DNA from: Bacteroidota bacterium
GTDB lineage: Bacteria; Bacteroidota; Ignavibacteria; UBA10030; UBA8401
NCBI GenBank assembly: GCA_008933835.1
Contig: WBUG01000003.1
Location: forward strand, 82,188-146,187
Direction of reading: 5' to 3'
DNA length: 64,000 nt
Shown here: positions 18,627 to 28,368 of the stretch, piece after piece
Layout of the letters: the number at the start of each line of letters is the position of its first letter
Numbering within the stretch: the stretch's first letter is position 1
Program-made: the position numbers and the translations under genes
Notes under the pieces: generated by a model
What the model saw: only the letters and a program-made list of their open reading frames with translations
Told to the model about the DNA's origin: nothing
The model's database searches: none

Positions 18627-19399
18627 CACGCCCCCCTCACGGTCCGGGCCATACTGAGCTTTTGACGGATGATGATCGACATGAAGAACGGTATTCCGAT
18701 GACATAGCGTGTGAAGAAGCGGACCGGATGGCGCAACAGACGGACCAGCCATTCGAGCCCTGCCTTTTGTATGAACTTGGGACCGCGTGCTTTCGTTCCG
18801 GCGACGATGGCGAACGCGTCCCCGACCGCCTGAACCACCGGGACGGTGATATTGGACCTATGGCGTTTCATCCATAGATTCTGCTTCGGTGAACCCATAC
18901 CGACCCAGAGGATGTCTGCACCGGATCGGTTTATCTCTTTGATGCATTCCGCCGAGTCCACGGCACCATACCCGTTACGCATTCCGGCAATCTGTAACGA
19001 TGGCAGGGATTTTGATAAATTGGTCGAAGCCAAGTTTAGCGTGGCCTCCGTTGCACCTAAGAAGAAGATACTCCAATGGCGCTCAGCACACATCCGGAGG
19101 AACGGTATTGTGAAGTCGGACCAATTAAACCGCTCAACAAAAGGAATATCATAAATCAGTTGAGATGCCATCCATACACCGATACCATCTGGATGTACGA
19201 TGTCAGCAGATGATAGTGCCTCTTGTAATAGTATGTCATTCTCCGCGATATTCACGATATGAGCACTCGCATACATAATCGATAGCAGGTTCCGTTCGCT
19301 TATAGCATATTCTATCCGTTCTACTATACCTTTATATGCAATGTTGGTCACTGCAATCGAGCCAATAATGTGACGTTGATATTTTCTCAGTACTTTCAT
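18626..19399 (-). CDS. WecG/TagA/CpsF-family glycosyltransferase
   Basis: A 257-residue GT26-type transferase that adds a sugar (ManNAc-type in known members) to a lipid-linked intermediate in surface-polysaccharide synthesis. Family marks are ADIVHPDGIGVW, FFLGATEATL, DILWVGMGSPKQNLWM and AVGDAF. The C-terminal third (18626 to about 18880) is GC-rich like the surroundings, while the rest is clearly poorer in GC, so the gene appears to span a recombination boundary. A TAACTTTG element (19432-19425) upstream could be a -7 box, but no matching -33 box is seen. The stop overlaps the start of the giant C25 gene. Confidence 0.88.
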   Translation of the reverse strand: MKVLRKYQRHIIGSIAVTNIAYKGIVERIEYAISERNLLSIMYASAHIVNIAENDILLQEALSSADIVHPDGIGVWMASQLIYDIPFVERFNWSDFTIPFLRMCAERHWSIFFLGATEATLNLASTNLSKSLPSLQIAGMRNGYGAVDSAECIKEINRSGADILWVGMGSPKQNLWMKRHRSNITVPVVQAVGDAFAIVAGTKARGPKFIQKAGLEWLVRLLRHPVRFFTRYVIGIPFFMSIIIRQKLSMARTVRGA

Positions 19400-19480
19400 T
19401 ATTCCTTGATATAAGAATGACTCACAAAGTTAATCAGAAACACTATGAATAATACTTCTGCTTCTTGGTTCAAGTATGAA

Positions 19481-21178
19481 TCAATTCACCATATGCACAT
19501 TCATCATCAACTGTGGAATAACTCGAAATCGTCCTGCTTCCAAAAAGACTAGTGGTGCTGTTTTATCATAAATTCGATACACTTTGATTTTTTTTGCAGC
19601 GCCTGTTCGATGCTCTGATGTAGTAATCACTTGTTGATGAAGTCCTTCTGATAGCTCGTTGATTTCCTTTAAATATTTCCGTGAAGTGGACGGAACAAAC
19701 CATATGTTCGGTGATTCTGCGTCCAAGATTATTGTATCGGAAAGTAATTGGGAGCGAATAGGCTCATCCCAGCACGCCACCGATCCACCTTCAACAGTAG
19801 AAAGGGTAATGATACTAGGCATACTGACGTGCTCTTCATCTGCTTGCCTTTGTAGAGAATGTAATACCGACTTGGATGATTCTACATACTTCTGTCCTAT
19901 CCGTCCGATGTTGACAGCAACGTAAACAGTGTCGGCGTTTCCCAAAGCATTAATATCAATTTCTTCAGCAGAGCGATTCAACTTCCCAATAATATAATAC
20001 GTTTTCATCACCTGAGCTGTTGATGCCAATGAAATGATAACTACCAAACAAATAATCAATCGAACAAAACCGTTCTCTGACCATTTTTTCTTTACCACAA
20101 TAATTACCATCGGTATCGCGATTGGAAGGATTATATACGCCAATCGCCCCTGCGGGAACGCTTTATAATAAATCCCTAAAGCAATAATTGATGCCATAAA
20201 AAACAATGCACACAAACGTTTTTGTATTGATGTACCTCTCCGAACAATAAATATGAACATACAACTAGCTACGAACAGTATCGCGGTAATAAGTACGAAA
20301 GCAATGCTAGCAATATTATACTGGATACGATATTCCACTGGATCCAACGGAATGAAAACAGACCATAAACCGGCGATGAACCAGGAAAATACATATCCGA
20401 TACCCATAGTACCATTCATTGCCTGTTCCCCAATGAACACACCAAAAACCGCTTTACGGTAACAGAAATATGCAAAAGTAATGCTAGCGATTAGAAGATG
20501 ATAGGGACGATAATTCTTTCGATATGATAACGTATCAATCTTGTATTGACCCAATGTGTAAGCGATAGCAGCGTAAATCCAAATAAGAAGTGCCGTCTCT
20601 TTCGAGAGTAATGCAAATATAAATGCAATACCAGATGCTACTAATAAACGAATATCATGTAGCTTTGCGTACCGATCGGCCAACAGGATGGAAGAAACAA
20701 TGCCTGTGAAACAAAGCAGGTCTGTCCGTCCGGATATCCAGTAAACATTCAGCAACCCTTGCGGCAGGAGGAAAAACAATAATCCAAGAATGATTTTATG
20801 CCGACGCTCATGGATAGAAGTCCATTGCGACATAAGAATCGCCGCAAGAACAGAATTAATTGCGTGAAGAATTATATTTATTGCGAAGTAAGACCTTGGC
20901 TCCCATCCCGCTAGAAAATAATTCATTGCCAACGATAAAATAAATAGTGGACGCAAGTAAAATCCATTATCAGAATTATTGAAATCACGAAACAGCGGAA
21001 AAGGATAGGTACTTGCCGTACGGATTAATGTATAATCATCTGCGGCAAAATGGTAATTGAGAACATAGGGTGCAGCAACAGCAAACACCACACCCACTGA
21101 CAGAAACACAATTGCAGCGTTTCTAGAAAGATTTGTAATCATCTTGGTTGTCCTGAATCGCACAACTAGATAATTCAT
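19481..21178 (-). CDS. Multi-pass membrane protein, GT-C glycosyltransferase-like
   Basis: A 565-residue protein with about ten or more hydrophobic helices and a C-terminal soluble domain of about 170 residues. The first luminal loop holds ADDYTLIRT, an Asp-Asp pair at the place where GT-C (GT39/PMT-like) enzymes keep their catalytic acid, followed by FYLRPLF, INIILHAINSVL and ISGRTDLLCF, as in TMTC/PMT-like proteins. It would transfer a sugar from a polyprenyl-phosphate donor on the outer face. Low GC. Start 21178 may instead be an internal ATG 12 codons later. Acceptor and donor are unknown. Confidence 0.6.
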   Translation of the reverse strand: MNYLVVRFRTTKMITNLSRNAAIVFLSVGVVFAVAAPYVLNYHFAADDYTLIRTASTYPFPLFRDFNNSDNGFYLRPLFILSLAMNYFLAGWEPRSYFAINIILHAINSVLAAILMSQWTSIHERRHKIILGLLFFLLPQGLLNVYWISGRTDLLCFTGIVSSILLADRYAKLHDIRLLVASGIAFIFALLSKETALLIWIYAAIAYTLGQYKIDTLSYRKNYRPYHLLIASITFAYFCYRKAVFGVFIGEQAMNGTMGIGYVFSWFIAGLWSVFIPLDPVEYRIQYNIASIAFVLITAILFVASCMFIFIVRRGTSIQKRLCALFFMASIIALGIYYKAFPQGRLAYIILPIAIPMVIIVVKKKWSENGFVRLIICLVVIISLASTAQVMKTYYIIGKLNRSAEEIDINALGNADTVYVAVNIGRIGQKYVESSKSVLHSLQRQADEEHVSMPSIITLSTVEGGSVACWDEPIRSQLLSDTIILDAESPNIWFVPSTSRKYLKEINELSEGLHQQVITTSEHRTGAAKKIKVYRIYDKTAPLVFLEAGRFRVIPQLMMNVHMVN

Positions 21179-21403
21179 GGAATTGTACTTTGGGATGATA
21201 ATGCAACATCATTCCTTGAACGACAAACGGTACCACTAGACCGATACTGCAACAACTAAAAGTATTATCATCAAGGTCATCTCTCAGTGGCATTAAGCCA
21301 CCAATGCATTTTGTGATCAGTATATCTGCAATTCTCTTTACTATCAGGATAAATTAAATCTATTTATACTATGGATTCCTTCATGATTTCAATACTCATA
21401 CAA

Positions 21404-22504
21404 TCATACTGTTGAATTCGCATCGTTGACGTGGCTATGATAGATTGTCACTATTTGACGTGCGTATTCATAAGGACCGGCCATACCTTTAACATTAGCG
21501 TGAAGCATATGTGCCATTGCAGCAGATGCTCGTTGGTCATCGAGGATTTGTTTGACAAATAATGCCATTTCTGAAGTGCTTCTTGGGGGGAATAATAACC
21601 CATTCTCGCCATGCTTAATGAATTCTGCAATGCCATCAACATTGCTACCAATAAACGGTCTGCAGGCGAGTCCCGCTTCAAGCATTACATAAGGAAAGGC
21701 GTCAACTATGCTTGGCAAAATGACAACATCCGCAGAATAATAGAACCTATGAACATCTTCTTGAGGTGGTGCAATTATGAGGAGATTCCCATTTTCTAAG
21801 ACTTCACTCCCTACAGTCTTTCGTGATGGATCACCAATCATTAATAGTGTCAGTTCTTCTCTTTCAAATACATTTGAACGAAATGCTTCAGCAAGGAATG
21901 GTCCGCCTTTCGCATCATCAAATCGTCCGACGTATAATAGGATTCGATGCTGTATTGGGATGCCGAACTCATTTTTCAATCGTAGTACATCGCCCGGCAG
22001 CTCTCTTGGCATAGGAGATATTGGATTGTACAATCGCACAACACGGTGTTCTTCTCGGCCATAGTGTTCTATTATTCGCCTACGCACAACATCGCTCACC
22101 GAAATGATATGTTGAGAGCGATAACTCACGATACGCCAATTTGTCAACAAACTATGCACCGTCGTCACCGTTCGAACACCACACAACCAAGATGCAACGA
22201 CGGCCGCTAGTTCAGGAAATCGATGATGCGTATGGATAATGTCAACGTTATGGCGACGACAATACCTTGCGATGGTGGCGATCGTCCATGGCATATTCAA
22301 TATGCTCTTACTATTCCCTCCAACAGGCAGATAACGATACGGGACCAAAAGGAACTCAAAACCACTTGGTAGCGAGAGACTGGCAGACATCAGGTGCACT
22401 TCCACATCTTCTTGCTTGGACAACGCGTGTAAGACTGTCCGAAGATACGTTGTGATTCCAGAATTTGAAGTAAGATCTTTTGCGATATGTAGGACACGTA
22501 TCAC
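21404..22504 (-). CDS. Glycosyltransferase family 4 protein
   Basis: A 366-residue GT-B retaining transferase: N-terminal GITTYLRTVLHAL (glycine loop) and DIIHTHHRFPEL, C-terminal ILLYVGRFDDAKG and the donor-binding stretch LPSIVDAFPYVMLEAGLA. Probably transfers a hexose in surface-polysaccharide assembly. Low GC. It begins 5 nt after the next upstream GT4 gene, so they are co-transcribed; 225 A+T-rich bases without a gene separate it from the GT-C-like gene downstream. Confidence 0.87.
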   Translation of the reverse strand: MIRVLHIAKDLTSNSGITTYLRTVLHALSKQEDVEVHLMSASLSLPSGFEFLLVPYRYLPVGGNSKSILNMPWTIATIARYCRRHNVDIIHTHHRFPELAAVVASWLCGVRTVTTVHSLLTNWRIVSYRSQHIISVSDVVRRRIIEHYGREEHRVVRLYNPISPMPRELPGDVLRLKNEFGIPIQHRILLYVGRFDDAKGGPFLAEAFRSNVFEREELTLLMIGDPSRKTVGSEVLENGNLLIIAPPQEDVHRFYYSADVVILPSIVDAFPYVMLEAGLACRPFIGSNVDGIAEFIKHGENGLLFPPRSTSEMALFVKQILDDQRASAAMAHMLHANVKGMAGPYEYARQIVTIYHSHVNDANSTV

Positions 22505-22509
22505 AGGTC

Positions 22510-23646
22510 TTATGCTTCAATTGTGATCCGGTATAATTCTTCCATTCGTCCAGCGAAGTGATGTGAGGTATACCGTTCTACAACGGCCGACCGTCCCCGT
22601 TGACCCATGAAGGTTCTCTGCTCCTCATTGGATAGCAATGTATCAATGAGAACAATTCCTGCTTGCTCGTTCTCCTGCGGGAACACTGCTCCACAGCCAG
22701 CCGGTTCTACGATTTCTCGGACACCTCCGACATCGGTCGAGACGAACGGCACTCCGGCCGCCATCGCTTCCCACATCACCATCGGCATCCCCTCGCGGTC
22801 CGAGGTGAGCAGCACGAGATCGAACCCGTTCAGTGAAGCGGCGACATCCGGCACAAAGCCGTGCACCGTGACAGTCTCCTGCAAACCCAGCGACCCGACC
22901 ATCGTCCGTATCTCGGTCTCGAGCGGACCGTCTCCGATGAGATGGAACCGTACATCAGAACGCCGTCGGCTCAATCCGTGCGCGATACGCACGGCACGGT
23001 CCGGCCGCTTCTCCCTCCCCATCCGCATCACTGCCGCGACGTGGAACTGAACCGAATTCTTTCCGTGCCGTATGACGACGTTCCGATCGGACGCCGGGCG
23101 ATGATCGACATCGCACCCGTTATAGTAAACATGCATCGGAGGGAGAAGCGGTGCTTCGTCCCTCAATCTCGTTCGTGCCTGTTCGGAGGGGACCAACACT
23201 CCTGCATAGGACCGTAGCAATGCGATGAGACCGTACATGAGCCGATAGGCCCATTCTTCCGCCGTGGTGTAGTATTCCCGGTTCCGGATGAAACTCCCGT
23301 GGTAGTTCCAAAGTGCGGGGATACGAAGGACGATGTTCAGAACGCCGATGATGACGAACGGTTTCATCATGTGCACATGCAGCACGTCCGGACGGACGGA
23401 ACGCACTATCCTGTACACATCCAGCGTCGCCCGGAACGGCCAACGTTCCTTCAAAGATGGAACGACGCGCATTTCGACCCCGAGTGCAGCGAGTTCACGC
23501 TCCACATCGGCCCCTCCCTGGAACACGATGATGTGTTCGTACCGCTCCCGGTCCATCGTCCGCGCCAGCATGCTCAGATGTGCGAACACACCGTCGCTGT
23601 TGCCGGTGATGAGGTTAACGATATGACAGATGCGCAGCGTTGTCAC
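22510..23646 (-). CDS. Glycosyltransferase family 4 protein
   Basis: A 378-residue GT4 enzyme beginning ICHIVNLITGNSDGVFAHL, with DVLHVHMMKP, and an E-x7-E donor motif EGMPMVMWE in the C-terminal domain. The frame is open 85 codons further up, but those codons overlap the neighbouring GT4 gene and look non-coding. GTG at 23646 makes a classic GTGA overlap with the upstream stop (23643-23645), which decides the start. The C-terminal end (22510 to about 22700) has lower GC than the rest of the gene, marking the edge of the A+T-rich segment. Confidence 0.85.
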   Translation of the reverse strand: MTTLRICHIVNLITGNSDGVFAHLSMLARTMDRERYEHIIVFQGGADVERELAALGVEMRVVPSLKERWPFRATLDVYRIVRSVRPDVLHVHMMKPFVIIGVLNIVLRIPALWNYHGSFIRNREYYTTAEEWAYRLMYGLIALLRSYAGVLVPSEQARTRLRDEAPLLPPMHVYYNGCDVDHRPASDRNVVIRHGKNSVQFHVAAVMRMGREKRPDRAVRIAHGLSRRRSDVRFHLIGDGPLETEIRTMVGSLGLQETVTVHGFVPDVAASLNGFDLVLLTSDREGMPMVMWEAMAAGVPFVSTDVGGVREIVEPAGCGAVFPQENEQAGIVLIDTLLSNEEQRTFMGQRGRSAVVERYTSHHFAGRMEELYRITIEA

Positions 23647-24707
23647 GATACCGTGTCCGTTCCGGTGTACAGCGATAGATACCTCCGGACGGCCGACGGC
23701 CAGTCCATCGCTGCCGCCGCTTCTGCCGCTCCTCGGGAGAGCCGCTCCAGCAGGGAGCGGTCTGCATGCAGCCGGAGAATTGCTGAGGTGTATGCATCGG
23801 CGTCGCCGGCCGGCACCACGAAGCCGTTCACCCCATCCTGAATGTACTCCGAAATTCCGATGTTCGGATTGACGATGGGCACGACCCCGGCTGCCATGCA
23901 TTCGGCCGTGAAGATCGAGAATGTCTCGGTCATCGCTCCGTTCACGACGACGTGCTGTTCTTTGAGGAATGATGCCAGTGCTTCCGCTTCCATCGGGGGC
24001 ACGGTTCGGAACAATGCTTCCTCTTCGTGCAGTTCCCCGCCGATACGGGTGACGATGATACCCGTTGCCCCGCTGAGCCGCAGTGCGGCCGCTATCCCGT
24101 GGCCGGTATCATGCACAAACGATGGCCGTTTCATCATCACCACGTGCAGCGGACCACCGGTGTATCGCCTTCCGGACACTCCTTTGATGCGGTCGTCCAC
24201 GCCGTGCGAGATGACCGTTGAACGGCTCGAAACGCCGGGATACCGTCTCTGCAGCGACGTGAGCTGTCCGCCGCTCACCGCGACGATGCGGTCGCAATGT
24301 CTCATCATCAATCTCTCCAGCCATCGGTCCTTCCATCCGCCGTTCACCCCCGATTCCGTTTCGGCGACAGCGTCGCCGTGGACGGTCGCGATGACCCGTC
24401 CGGAAAGAACGAACCGGAGCAGCAGGAGCGGTATGATGAACCGCTCCGCCGTGACGATATGGACGATGTCCGGGCGCTCCCGCATCATCCGAATCAGCAA
24501 CGGAAGGATCCCGAGACGGTGTACGCTCTCGGTCACCGTCTCGCTTCCGAACAGCCTCTGATAGAGACCGCCGGCTCGATAAAAGTAGTCAAAGAATGTA
24601 ACATCATGCTCTGTGCTCCGCAATTCGTTGAAGAGCCGCTTTGCGAACTTCTCCGGACCGGTAAGCCGTTCCGACGGTTGGAACCGTCCCACCAGCACGA
24701 TGCGCAT
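23643..24707 (-). CDS. Glycosyltransferase family 4 protein
   Basis: A 354-residue GT4 enzyme: N-terminal GPEKFAKRLF loop, DIVHIVTAERF, VIATVHGDA, and a C-terminal ETFSIFTAE E-x7-E motif followed by GISEYIQDGVNGFVV. ATG 24707 (MRIVLVGRF) lies 2 nt after the flippase stop and fits the family start; upstream in-frame codons overlap the flippase. GC is high, like the general genome. Part of the polysaccharide operon. Confidence 0.87.
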   Translation of the reverse strand: MRIVLVGRFQPSERLTGPEKFAKRLFNELRSTEHDVTFFDYFYRAGGLYQRLFGSETVTESVHRLGILPLLIRMMRERPDIVHIVTAERFIIPLLLLRFVLSGRVIATVHGDAVAETESGVNGGWKDRWLERLMMRHCDRIVAVSGGQLTSLQRRYPGVSSRSTVISHGVDDRIKGVSGRRYTGGPLHVVMMKRPSFVHDTGHGIAAALRLSGATGIIVTRIGGELHEEEALFRTVPPMEAEALASFLKEQHVVVNGAMTETFSIFTAECMAAGVVPIVNPNIGISEYIQDGVNGFVVPAGDADAYTSAILRLHADRSLLERLSRGAAEAAAAMDWPSAVRRYLSLYTGTDTVS

Positions 24708-24709
24708 CG

Positions 24710-26011
24710 TCAGGACCCTCCCGCGACGGTGCCGGTCGACCGTCTGCGGCCGGTACGGAATTTCGATGAGCGATACATGACGGCGCTGTGTGAGAGGAGC
24801 AATGCGTACTCCGTGATAATGGTCGCCACGGCCGCTCCCGCGATGCCGGCGGCCGGGATGAGCAGGAGATTCGCGGCGATGTTCACCAGGAATGCTCCGA
24901 TGGTCGTGAACATGACGGACCGTTCCGACCGCACCGAATTCAACGCGACGCCGGTCAGGTTGTTTAAAAACACCCCCGGCACGGCGAACAGAAGGAGCGC
25001 CGTCACGGATGAGGCCGATGCGTACGGTTCGCCGTACACCGTACGGATGAACCACCCGCTTCCCCACCAGAGCGCCGACATCGAAATGGCCGCCGCAGCG
25101 GTCAGCATGAGCGCCGGCCTGGTGACGTCAGCGTAGCGGAGCACGCCATCGTTCGCATACGTTCGCGAGAGCCGCGTGAACAGCGGGACCAACACCGCTC
25201 CGGTCATGACCTGCGGTATCTTGTACACGGTATAGGCGATGGCGTAGGATGAGACTGATGCGGCGTCCAGAAGATGACGGACGATGAGGATGTCCATCTT
25301 GTCGTACATCCAGACGAAGACCAGTCCGATCCCCATGGGCACGGAGGAGGACAGAATCTCCCGTTCCATGCTCCGCTCGGAACCGGTCGGGAGCACGATA
25401 CCGGCACCACGAATTGCCTGCCAGAGCATTCCGATCTGAAGGAGCACCCCTGCCCCGAACCCGGACAACACAATACCGGCGCCGGCTCCGTTGGCATAGG
25501 CCCACATCGCCAGAAGGACCGACACGATGCGTCCGACCGCCAATGCGAGGAACGATTCACGGTACCGCGACATTCCGTACAGGAGCCGGCCGAGCAATTG
25601 ACCGACACCGGCGCCAAAGAGCATCAACGCCGCGACGCCACCCGGGACCGGTGCGGTGTTGCCGGATCCTGCCATGTAGAGAACGAACACACCCCCGAAC
25701 GGAACGAGTGACCAGGCACGGATGCTGAGTCCGCTCCGGACTCGTGCGGTGAATCCGTTCCCGGGGTGCGCCGCCTCACGCTGGAAATAGACCGCCAGTC
25801 CTCCTTCGGTGACCGCATGGATGATGTTTGCGGCGACCATGGCCGCGGCGATATCGCCGAAGATCTCCCGGCCACTGCTGCGCGCCAGCATTACGTTCAG
25901 CAGGAAGTACGCACCGCTCTCGATGACGGCAGCCATCAGTGGATACCTCCCGTCCGCGAGCATGCTTCTCAGGCCGTTCCGGTGGGGCGGTATGTCGGAG
26001 GCGCTGATCAT
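24710..26011 (-). CDS. Polysaccharide flippase (Wzx/MATE-like, MOP superfamily)
   Basis: A 433-residue protein with about 12 to 14 predicted transmembrane helices. The N-terminus (LMAAVIESGAYFLLNVMLARSSGREIFGDIAAA) and the segment FVWMYDKMDILIVRHLLDAASVSSYAIAYTVYKIPQ are typical of oligosaccharide-unit flippases. It would move lipid-linked repeat units across the inner membrane. It is the first gene of the polysaccharide operon. No Wzy polymerase is recognisable in the window. Confidence 0.85.
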   Translation of the reverse strand: MISASDIPPHRNGLRSMLADGRYPLMAAVIESGAYFLLNVMLARSSGREIFGDIAAAMVAANIIHAVTEGGLAVYFQREAAHPGNGFTARVRSGLSIRAWSLVPFGGVFVLYMAGSGNTAPVPGGVAALMLFGAGVGQLLGRLLYGMSRYRESFLALAVGRIVSVLLAMWAYANGAGAGIVLSGFGAGVLLQIGMLWQAIRGAGIVLPTGSERSMEREILSSSVPMGIGLVFVWMYDKMDILIVRHLLDAASVSSYAIAYTVYKIPQVMTGAVLVPLFTRLSRTYANDGVLRYADVTRPALMLTAAAAISMSALWWGSGWFIRTVYGEPYASASSVTALLLFAVPGVFLNNLTGVALNSVRSERSVMFTTIGAFLVNIAANLLLIPAAGIAGAAVATIITEYALLLSHSAVMYRSSKFRTGRRRSTGTVAGGS

Positions 26012-26069
26012 GGTGTCGACACCGGTCCGTGTTCTCCGTTCCGTCCCGTCTCGGACCCTCTAAAGCCAC

Positions 26070-26100
26070 AAGCCTCTGATGCACGGAGCACCAAAGGCTT
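26070..26100 (-). terminator. Hairpin terminator downstream of the EF-G-like gene
   Basis: AAGCCT at 26070-26075 pairs with AGGCTT at 26095-26100, and the inner 7 bases of each arm (26076-26082 with 26088-26094) pair with two G-T wobbles around a 5-nt loop: a 13-bp stem. It separates the EF-G-like gene from the polysaccharide operon; only a short TTT follows. Confidence 0.6.
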
Positions 26101-26144
26101 GGCGTAGACGGGGGAACGGAAATGCACGCGGAACCGCGGGATGG

Positions 26145-28256
26145 TCACTCTTCCCCGTGTTTCGTCTTTTCGAACTCCGCGATGATCTTCTCGGCGACCT
26201 CGCGCGGCACCTCGTCGTAGTGCGAGAAGCGCTGACGGTGGATCCCGCGGCCCTGCGTCATGGAGCGCAGCGTCGTGGAGTACCGGTACAGTTCCTTCAG
26301 CGGAACCGTCGCCTTGATGATCTGATGCAGTCCGTCGGAATCCATCCCCGCGATCTTGCCGCGGCGGCTGCTGAGGTCCCCCATCACGTCCCCCATGTGG
26401 TCCTCGGGGACGGTGACGCTCACCTCGAAGATGGGCTCCAGCAGGATGGGCTTCGCCTCCTTGAACCCCTTCTTGAACGCCTGAATGGCCGCCATCTTGA
26501 ACGACATTTCGTCCGAATCGACGTCATGGTACGAACCGTCGAACAGGCTCACCTTCACGTCCACCACCTGGTATCCGGCCACCACGCCGTGCTCCATCGC
26601 CTCCACCACCCCCTTCTCCACCGCGGGCACGAACCGACCCGGCACCACGCCGCCGACGATGGCGTCCTCGAACTCGAAACCGGAGCCGCGCTGGCGCGGT
26701 TCGATCTTCAGGTGCACGTGGCCGTACTGGCCTCGTCCGCCGGACTGCTTCTTATGTTTGTACTCCGCGTCCGCCGCGATCCCTTTGATGGTCTCGCGGA
26801 ACGGGATGCGGGGCTCGATGAGGTCCACCTCCACGCCGAACTTCTCCTTCAGGCGCTTGGTGATGATGGTCAGGTGCAGCTCGCCCTGACCGGAAACGAC
26901 CGTCTGTTTGATCTCGGGATCGTACTTGTACACGAACGTCGGGTCCTCTTCGTGCAGGGTGTGCAGACCGCTGCCGACCTTGTCCTCGTCCCCTTTGGAC
27001 TTCGAGACGAGCGCCACGGTGATGACCGGTTCGGGGAATTCGATGGGGGTGTAGATGACCGGGAAGGTGCGGGCGCTGAGGGTGTTGTTGGTGTGGGTGT
27101 CCTTCAGTTTCACCACGGCGCCGATGTCGCCGGCGTGGAGCTTCACCGCCTCTCGGCGTTCCTTGCCGCTCATCACGAACACCTGGCCGAGCCGCTCCCC
27201 CTTGTTGTTCGCCTCGTTGAGGAGGTCGAGCCCCGCCTGCACCGTACCGGTGTAGATCTTGAAGAACGAGAGCTCGCCGACGTGCGATTCGGAGACGGTC
27301 TTGAAGACGAAGAGCGACGTGTCGTTCTTGTCGGACACGGAGACTTCGATCTGCTGCTTGGTGTTGGCGTCCGTCGCCGGCACCTTCACCAGCTCGTTCG
27401 GCGGCGGGCAGTAGGCGGCGATGAACTCCAGCACGTTGAGCACCCCCACGTTCGCGGCGCCGCCGGAGGCGAAGACGGGATAGATCTTCCGCTCCACGAG
27501 ACCGGCGTGCAGTCCCTTGCGCACCTCTTCGTCGCTCAGCGTGCCGTTGGCGAAGAACTTGTCGAGCATCGCCTCGTCCGATTCCGCGATCTTCTCGATG
27601 AGCTCCTCGTGCAGCTGCGTCGCCTTCTCCTTCAGCTCCGCCGGCACCTCGTCCTCGGTGTACTTGCCGTTGCCGCCGGTCTGGAACGTGAGCATCTTCA
27701 TCCGCAGCACGTCGACCACCGCGTTGGCCCCCTGCCCCTGTCGCACCGGGAAGGTGATGATGACGGCGTCGTTGCTGCAGCGCTCCTTGATGGAGACGAC
27801 GACGGCGTCGAAGTCGCTCTTGTCCGCGTCGAACTTCGTCACGACGAACATGGAGGGAAGACCGTACTCCTTCACGTAGCTCCAGACGATCTCGGTGCCG
27901 ACCTCGACCCCTTCGAAGCTCTTCACGAAGGTGACGGCGGTGTCCGAGACGCGCAGGGCGGCCTTCACCTCGCCGGTGAAGTCCGTGTATCCGGGCGTGT
28001 CCATGATGTTCATCTTGATGCCGCCCACATCGGTGACGAGCACCGAGGTGTTGATGGAGATCTTCCGCTCGATCTCGTCCGGATGGTAGTCGGAGACGGT
28101 GTTGCCGTCCTCGACGCGTCCCTGGCGGTTGACGATGCCGGTCGCATAGAGGGCCGCTTCAGAGAAGGTGGTCTTGCCGGCACCGCCGTGTCCGATGAGG
28201 GCGACGGTGCGGATGTTGGCGGTGGGATATTCTTTGAGGTTGCTTTGCTGGCTCAC
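26145..28256 (-). CDS. Elongation factor G-like GTPase (EF-G2 type)
   Basis: A 703-residue translational GTPase with full EF-G domain layout. P-loop GHGGAGKTT is at 22-30. The G3 motif is DTPGYTDF (86-93), with Tyr90 where canonical EF-G has the catalytic-loop His, and the G4 motif is TKFD (140-143) instead of NKxD. These changes are typical of the EF-G2 branch (as in Thermus EF-G-2), whose role is uncertain. Later domains IV and V are intact, including GGRGQYGHV. Start is GTG at 28256 with AAGGAG five bases upstream. It is monocistronic between two hairpins, so it is not the main str-operon fusA. Confidence 0.88.
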   Translation of the reverse strand: MSQQSNLKEYPTANIRTVALIGHGGAGKTTFSEAALYATGIVNRQGRVEDGNTVSDYHPDEIERKISINTSVLVTDVGGIKMNIMDTPGYTDFTGEVKAALRVSDTAVTFVKSFEGVEVGTEIVWSYVKEYGLPSMFVVTKFDADKSDFDAVVVSIKERCSNDAVIITFPVRQGQGANAVVDVLRMKMLTFQTGGNGKYTEDEVPAELKEKATQLHEELIEKIAESDEAMLDKFFANGTLSDEEVRKGLHAGLVERKIYPVFASGGAANVGVLNVLEFIAAYCPPPNELVKVPATDANTKQQIEVSVSDKNDTSLFVFKTVSESHVGELSFFKIYTGTVQAGLDLLNEANNKGERLGQVFVMSGKERREAVKLHAGDIGAVVKLKDTHTNNTLSARTFPVIYTPIEFPEPVITVALVSKSKGDEDKVGSGLHTLHEEDPTFVYKYDPEIKQTVVSGQGELHLTIITKRLKEKFGVEVDLIEPRIPFRETIKGIAADAEYKHKKQSGGRGQYGHVHLKIEPRQRGSGFEFEDAIVGGVVPGRFVPAVEKGVVEAMEHGVVAGYQVVDVKVSLFDGSYHDVDSDEMSFKMAAIQAFKKGFKEAKPILLEPIFEVSVTVPEDHMGDVMGDLSSRRGKIAGMDSDGLHQIIKATVPLKELYRYSTTLRSMTQGRGIHRQRFSHYDEVPREVAEKIIAEFEKTKHGEE

Positions 28257-28308
28257 AGGTACTCCTTATCGATAGTGACGGTGATACACACTGCGAGGAG
28301 GACCGAAC

Positions 28309-28331
28309 CCGCCGCGACGGGGCCGCGGCGG
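28309..28331 (-). terminator. GC-rich hairpin after the DUF948 gene
   Basis: An 8-bp perfect stem (CCGCCGCG at 28309-28316 against 28324-28331) with a 7-nt loop, downstream of the DUF948 gene and upstream of the EF-G-like gene. It has no T-run, so termination is only likely. Confidence 0.4.
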
Positions 28332-28368
28332 AACGGTACGACCGGGGTGGCAGACTGGGACGGACGGG

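Larger units (their letters stand above)
18900..22700. other. A+T-rich segment inside the polysaccharide cluster (likely horizontally exchanged)
   Basis: From about 18.9 to 22.7 kb the DNA is visibly richer in A and T than either flank, with AAA/TTT-rich codons and A+T-rich gaps, although the genes are of the same functional class. Both transitions fall inside glycosyltransferase genes rather than between genes. No transposase, integrase or tRNA is seen at either edge. Confidence 0.6.

Noticed and set aside
18626..26011. Genomic island inserted by a mobile element
   Set aside because: No transposase, integrase, direct repeats or tRNA at the edges; composition breaks lie inside genes, which fits homologous exchange better.
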